Source of the DNA: Halorubellus salinus
GTDB taxonomy: Archaea; Halobacteriota; Halobacteria; Halobacteriales; Natrialbaceae
Direction: 5' to 3'
NCBI RefSeq assembly: GCF_020567525.1
Contig: NZ_JAJCVI010000004.1
Span: 515,226 to 579,225 of the forward strand
Length of the DNA: 64,000 nucleotides
A program made the translations under genes and the position numbers. Within the stretch, counting starts at the first letter, position 1; each line of letters opens with the position of its first letter. Of this stretch, positions 61,515 through 64,000 are shown one piece after another. The notes beneath the pieces are model-generated. The model was not told the origin of the DNA and did no database searches. It saw nothing but the letters and a program-made list of their open reading frames with translations.

Positions 61515-62117
61515 ATGACGCAGTGGGTCGAGTCCACCGAAGGCGGCCGCGACCGTGGGCCGCGAGCAGTGCTGCGTGCGTGGTTCGAGGTCGCGACCGC
61601 GCCGTCGCGGTTCTACCGCACGGGCGTCGCCCCCGGCGATCAGGCACCCGGGTTGACGTTCGCGATGCTCGTCGTGCTCGTCGCGGAAGCCACGCGGTTC
61701 GTGCTCGTCGACGACGCCTACCCGGTGATCGCCGACAGCGAACTGCTGTCGGGTGCACTCTGGCTCGGCGTCGCCGTGCTCCTCGTCGCCCCCGCGGGCC
61801 TCCACCTGCTCGCGGCCGTCGAGACGCTCCTCCTCGCCGCGCTCGCCCCCGACCGCGGCGGCGTCAGCGAGACCGTGCAAGTACTGGGGTACGCGACCGC
61901 CCCGTGCGTGTTCGCCGGGATCCCCGCCCCCGAGGTGCGCGCTATCTGCGGGCTGTACGCGTTCGTGCTCCTCGTCGTCGGCGTCCGCGTCGTCCACCGC
62001 GTCTCCACGGTGCGCGCGGTCGTGCTCGCGCTCGTCCCCGGCGTCGTCGCGTACGGCTACGGGTTCCGCGCACTCGACGCCATCGAGACCCTCCTCCGCA
62101 ACTGGTACATCATCTAG
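61515..62117 (+). CDS. Yip1-family membrane protein
   Basis: 200 residues with five hydrophobic helices after a soluble start (residues about 45-200). The opening ATAPSRFYRTGVAPG resembles Yip1-domain proteins in archaea. It follows the thymidine kinase by 33 bp on the same strand and could share its transcript. Role unknown. Confidence 0.75.
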   Translation: MTQWVESTEGGRDRGPRAVLRAWFEVATAPSRFYRTGVAPGDQAPGLTFAMLVVLVAEATRFVLVDDAYPVIADSELLSGALWLGVAVLLVAPAGLHLLAAVETLLLAALAPDRGGVSETVQVLGYATAPCVFAGIPAPEVRAICGLYAFVLLVVGVRVVHRVSTVRAVVLALVPGVVAYGYGFRALDAIETLLRNWYII

Positions 62118-62161
62118 CGGTTCGACGACCCGGAACCGTCGCTTCAGTCGTCCTCCGGGCC

Positions 62162-62182
62162 GAGAGCTACGTTTAAGCTCTC
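62162..62182 (+). promoter_or_regulatory. Inverted repeat over the TATA region of the tatA gene
   Basis: gagagct-acgttta-agctctc is a perfect 7-bp inverted repeat whose 7-bp centre includes the presumed TATA element, 27-47 bp before ATG 62209. A candidate operator. It could also be a chance palindrome. Confidence 0.45.
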
Positions 62183-62208
62183 AGAGCGCGTTCGGTACCT
62201 TGATACGT

Positions 62209-62511
62209 ATGCTTCAACCCCTGTTCATCGGCGGCCTCGGCGGCCCCGAGCTCGTCATCATCTTCATGCTCGTCGTCCTCCTGTTCGGCGCGAACAAGCT
62301 CCCGAAGCTCGCACGCGCCAGCGGCGAGGCCATGGGCGAGTTCCAGAAGGGCCGCGACGAGATTGAGCGAGAGATCAAGGACGCCACCAGCGTCGAATCC
62401 GAGGATGCCGACGAAATCGACTCGACCGCTGACCCCAGCCTCGAGACGGACTCGACCGCCGACCCCGACCTCGAGACCGACGTCGACTCGGACCGCACGC
62501 CGTCGGCCTGA
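62209..62511 (+). CDS. tatA: Twin-arginine translocase TatA/TatB-family subunit
   Basis: 100 residues. A short membrane helix (GGPELVIIFMLVVLLFGANKLPKL) ends with the conserved F-G and a P after the hinge, followed by an amphipathic helix (ASGEAMGEFQKGRD) and an acidic tail. TatA forms the translocase pore for folded proteins. Several predicted Tat substrates are in this window. ATG 62209 is chosen. Confidence 0.93.
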   Translation: MLQPLFIGGLGGPELVIIFMLVVLLFGANKLPKLARASGEAMGEFQKGRDEIEREIKDATSVESEDADEIDSTADPSLETDSTADPDLETDVDSDRTPSA

Positions 62512-62646
62512 ACGCCGCCCTGCGCCCGTTCTCGGTTCTCGACTTCTCGCTCAGTCCACCGACTCAGGGACGCGCGCGTTCGGATTTTCTATCGCGGTAA
62601 CTGATTTACGCCGTCTGATTCACGTCACGTGGCACGAGCCACGACC

Positions 62647-62686
62647 GGCTGGTTCGCGGTGCTGATGGCTGGTTCGCGGTGCTGAT
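62647..62686. repeat. 20-bp tandem duplication (2 perfect copies)
   Basis: ggctggttcgcggtgctgat occurs twice in the convergent gap between tatA and a membrane protein gene. Confidence 0.95.
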
Positions 62687-62713
62687 AGCCTGCCGGTAGA
62701 GTCGCGAGAAGGA

Positions 62714-62750
62714 GGTGAGTGAACCGACGGGACGGTGAGTGAACCGACGG
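62714..62750. repeat. 17-bp duplication, period 20, ending at a stop codon
   Basis: ggtgagtgaaccgacgg occurs at 62714-62730 and 62734-62750, directly abutting the stop codon (62751-62753) of the minus-strand gene. Confidence 0.95.
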
Positions 62751-63356
62751 TCACTCCTCGGTCGGCCCCGGGAGTGGGAGGTCGCGGCGGAGCGCGACGC
62801 CGACCGCGAATCCGACCACGGCGATCGGGACGGCGGCGAGGAGGGCGGCGAACGCGGCGAACGCGGCTGCTTCGGGGAGCGAGACGACGTCCGGCCCGAA
62901 CCTGGAGAAGGTCTCGCTGGTCCCGTAGCGCGTGAACGCGATGCCGTACACGGGTGCGGCGACGAGTGCGGTCGTCGGGACCAGGCCGGCGTTCACGGCG
63001 GCGCTCGCGACCGCGAGCGCGAGGAGTGCGGCGACGCCGAGGAACACGAGCGGTTCCGGGTTCGTGCCCGTCCACGTCCCGTACACCCAGGATTCGAGCG
63101 TCTCGTACCCGACGGTCGCGAAGACGTGTTGGGCTGCGCCCACGGCGAGGGCGGCGGCGAGGGCTACTATGCCGACCGAGACTGACGTGCGACGGCCGAA
63201 CAGGCCGTGGACGATGCGTGTCGTCGGGAAAGCGTCCCGTCCACGACTGAGGACGTCAGCGAGTCGGTCGACGCCGTCGGACGGCGTCATCGGTGCGTCG
63301 ACCGCGGACAGCGCCGAGTCGTCCTTGCTGGAGGGCTCGTCTGTCGACTTCACCAT
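62751..63356 (-). CDS. Membrane protein of unknown function
   Basis: 201 residues from ATG 63356. An acidic soluble start of about 48 residues is followed by four to five hydrophobic segments (about 55-80, 95-120, 122-145, 165-195). No motif recognised. It lies 98 bp downstream of the PstB gene on the same strand and may belong to the phosphate-transport operon. That placement is inferred. Confidence 0.6.
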   Translation of the reverse strand: MVKSTDEPSSKDDSALSAVDAPMTPSDGVDRLADVLSRGRDAFPTTRIVHGLFGRRTSVSVGIVALAAALAVGAAQHVFATVGYETLESWVYGTWTGTNPEPLVFLGVAALLALAVASAAVNAGLVPTTALVAAPVYGIAFTRYGTSETFSRFGPDVVSLPEAAAFAAFAALLAAVPIAVVGFAVGVALRRDLPLPGPTEE

Positions 63357-63454
63357 GCGTACACCTCCACGAGACAGAAACATCAAACCACCGAACAGTC
63401 AAATCGATATCACGGTTATCGCCGACGACTCCACGACGCGGCCGTCGACCGACG

Positions 63455-64000
63455 TCACCCGAACTTGCCGGTGATGTAGTCCTCGACGCGCTGGCTCTCG
63501 GGGTTCTCGAAGATCTTGTCGGTGTCGTCGTACTCGACGAGTTCGCCACCGGTGAGGAACACGGCGGTCTGGTCCGAGATGCGCGCCGCCTGCTGCATGT
63601 TGTGCGTGACGATGACGACGGTGTAGTCCTCACTGAGTTCGTCGACGAGGTCCTCGATCTTCGAGGTGGCGATGGGGTCGAGCGCACTCGCGGGCTCGTC
63701 CATCAGGATGACCTCCGGGTCGACCGCCAGCGCGCGAGCGATGCAGAGACGCTGCTGTTGGCCGCCCGAGAGGCCGAGGGCGTTGTCGTCGAGGCGGTCC
63801 TTGACCTCGTCCCAGAGCGCCGCCTGCCTGAGCGCTCGCTCGACGAGCTCGAGCTCCTCCTCGGTGTCGTCCCGGCCGAAGAGCCTGGCGAGCAGGCCGG
63901 TATCGAGGTCGCCGTGCTTGCGGGGCCCATACGAGATGTTCTCCTTGATGGACTTCGGGAACGGGTTCGGGGCCTGGAACACCATCCCGATGCGCTTCCG
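63455..64000 (-). CDS. pstB: Phosphate ABC transporter ATPase (5' partial)
   Basis: Only the last 181 residues are in the window. The start lies beyond base 64000. [13 protein letters not shown] with ENISYGPR, signature LSGGQQQR, Walker [14 protein letters not shown] and the [19 protein letters not shown] switch identify PstB, which energises high-affinity phosphate uptake. An insertion of about 20 residues ([15 protein letters not shown]) is typical of halophiles. The upstream Pst genes would be further right. Confidence 0.9.
   Translation of the reverse strand, partial: RKRIGMVFQAPNPFPKSIKENISYGPRKHGDLDTGLLARLFGRDDTEEELELVERALRQAALWDEVKDRLDDNALGLSGGQQQRLCIARALAVDPEVILMDEPASALDPIATSKIEDLVDELSEDYTVVIVTHNMQQAARISDQTAVFLTGGELVEYDDTDKIFENPESQRVEDYITGKFG

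Overview
The window is from a halophilic archaeon (class Halobacteria). Three things point there. The DNA is very GC-rich with G/C at most third codon positions. The predicted proteins are strongly acidic. The gene content is typical of haloarchaea: replication factor C large subunit, aIF1A, a TRAM-tailed aIF2-beta, deoxyhypusine synthase, the ubiquitin-like modifier SAMP1, an RAVSPV-type pilin, Tat-dependent lipoproteins and an Hvo_1808-type surface protein. Many genes have an AT-rich TATA-like box 20-30 bp before the first codon, which suggests leaderless transcripts. I saw no rRNA, tRNA, CRISPR array or intact insertion sequence. The species cannot be named from this sequence.

Layout. 0-3.5 kb: the end of a type IV pilus PilC gene and a large pilin-like protein. 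3.5-12.5 kb: a mostly minus-strand block with a renalase-like flavoprotein, a zinc-finger membrane protein, YchF, a tandem array of four GNAT acetyltransferases (one broken), a HEAT-like protein, a CinA-type protein and a pyridoxamine-oxidase-like flavoprotein. 12.6-25.3 kb: an alpha/beta hydrolase, a mini zinc finger, a flavodoxin, an HTH regulator, PhzF, RfcL, an Hvo_1808-type putative metalloprotease, BioF, an antiporter remnant, CtaA, MsrB, a winged-helix regulator and aIF2-beta. 25.4-34.6 kb: dihydrofolate reductase, aIF1A, a methyltransferase, a low-complexity lipoprotein, PPK2, a TIGR00300 protein, a Tat-exported subtilase, an ABC exporter, a heavy-metal-binding protein and a cold-shock protein.

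34.9-45.4 kb is the most interesting part. A heliorhodopsin (35902-36735) is transcribed divergently from a voltage-gated-type ion channel that ends in a zinc ribbon, and is followed by a 54-residue zinc-ribbon protein. A few kb further on are a CrtI-type carotenoid desaturase and a Brp/Blh-type beta-carotene dioxygenase, the enzyme class that makes retinal. Rhodopsin and retinal-producing enzyme are therefore close neighbours.

45.7-64 kb: a possible leaderless small ORF coupled to a disordered protein, a cyclase, a universal stress protein, deoxyhypusine synthase, an MFS carrier, and then a cation/osmotic group (MscS channel, two TrkA-C membrane proteins, a K+ channel with an RCK domain, an HPP-USP fusion) with Nif3 and SAMP1 inside it. 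The window closes with a DUF547 protein, a uridine phosphorylase, thymidine kinase, a Yip1 protein, TatA and the end of PstB.

A second pattern runs through the whole window. At least fifteen gene boundaries carry short tandem duplications (units of about 10-53 bp, 2-3 copies), several reaching into the stop codon of the adjacent gene. There are also small palindromic insertions and one 17-bp direct repeat that has pulled apart two formerly overlapping genes.
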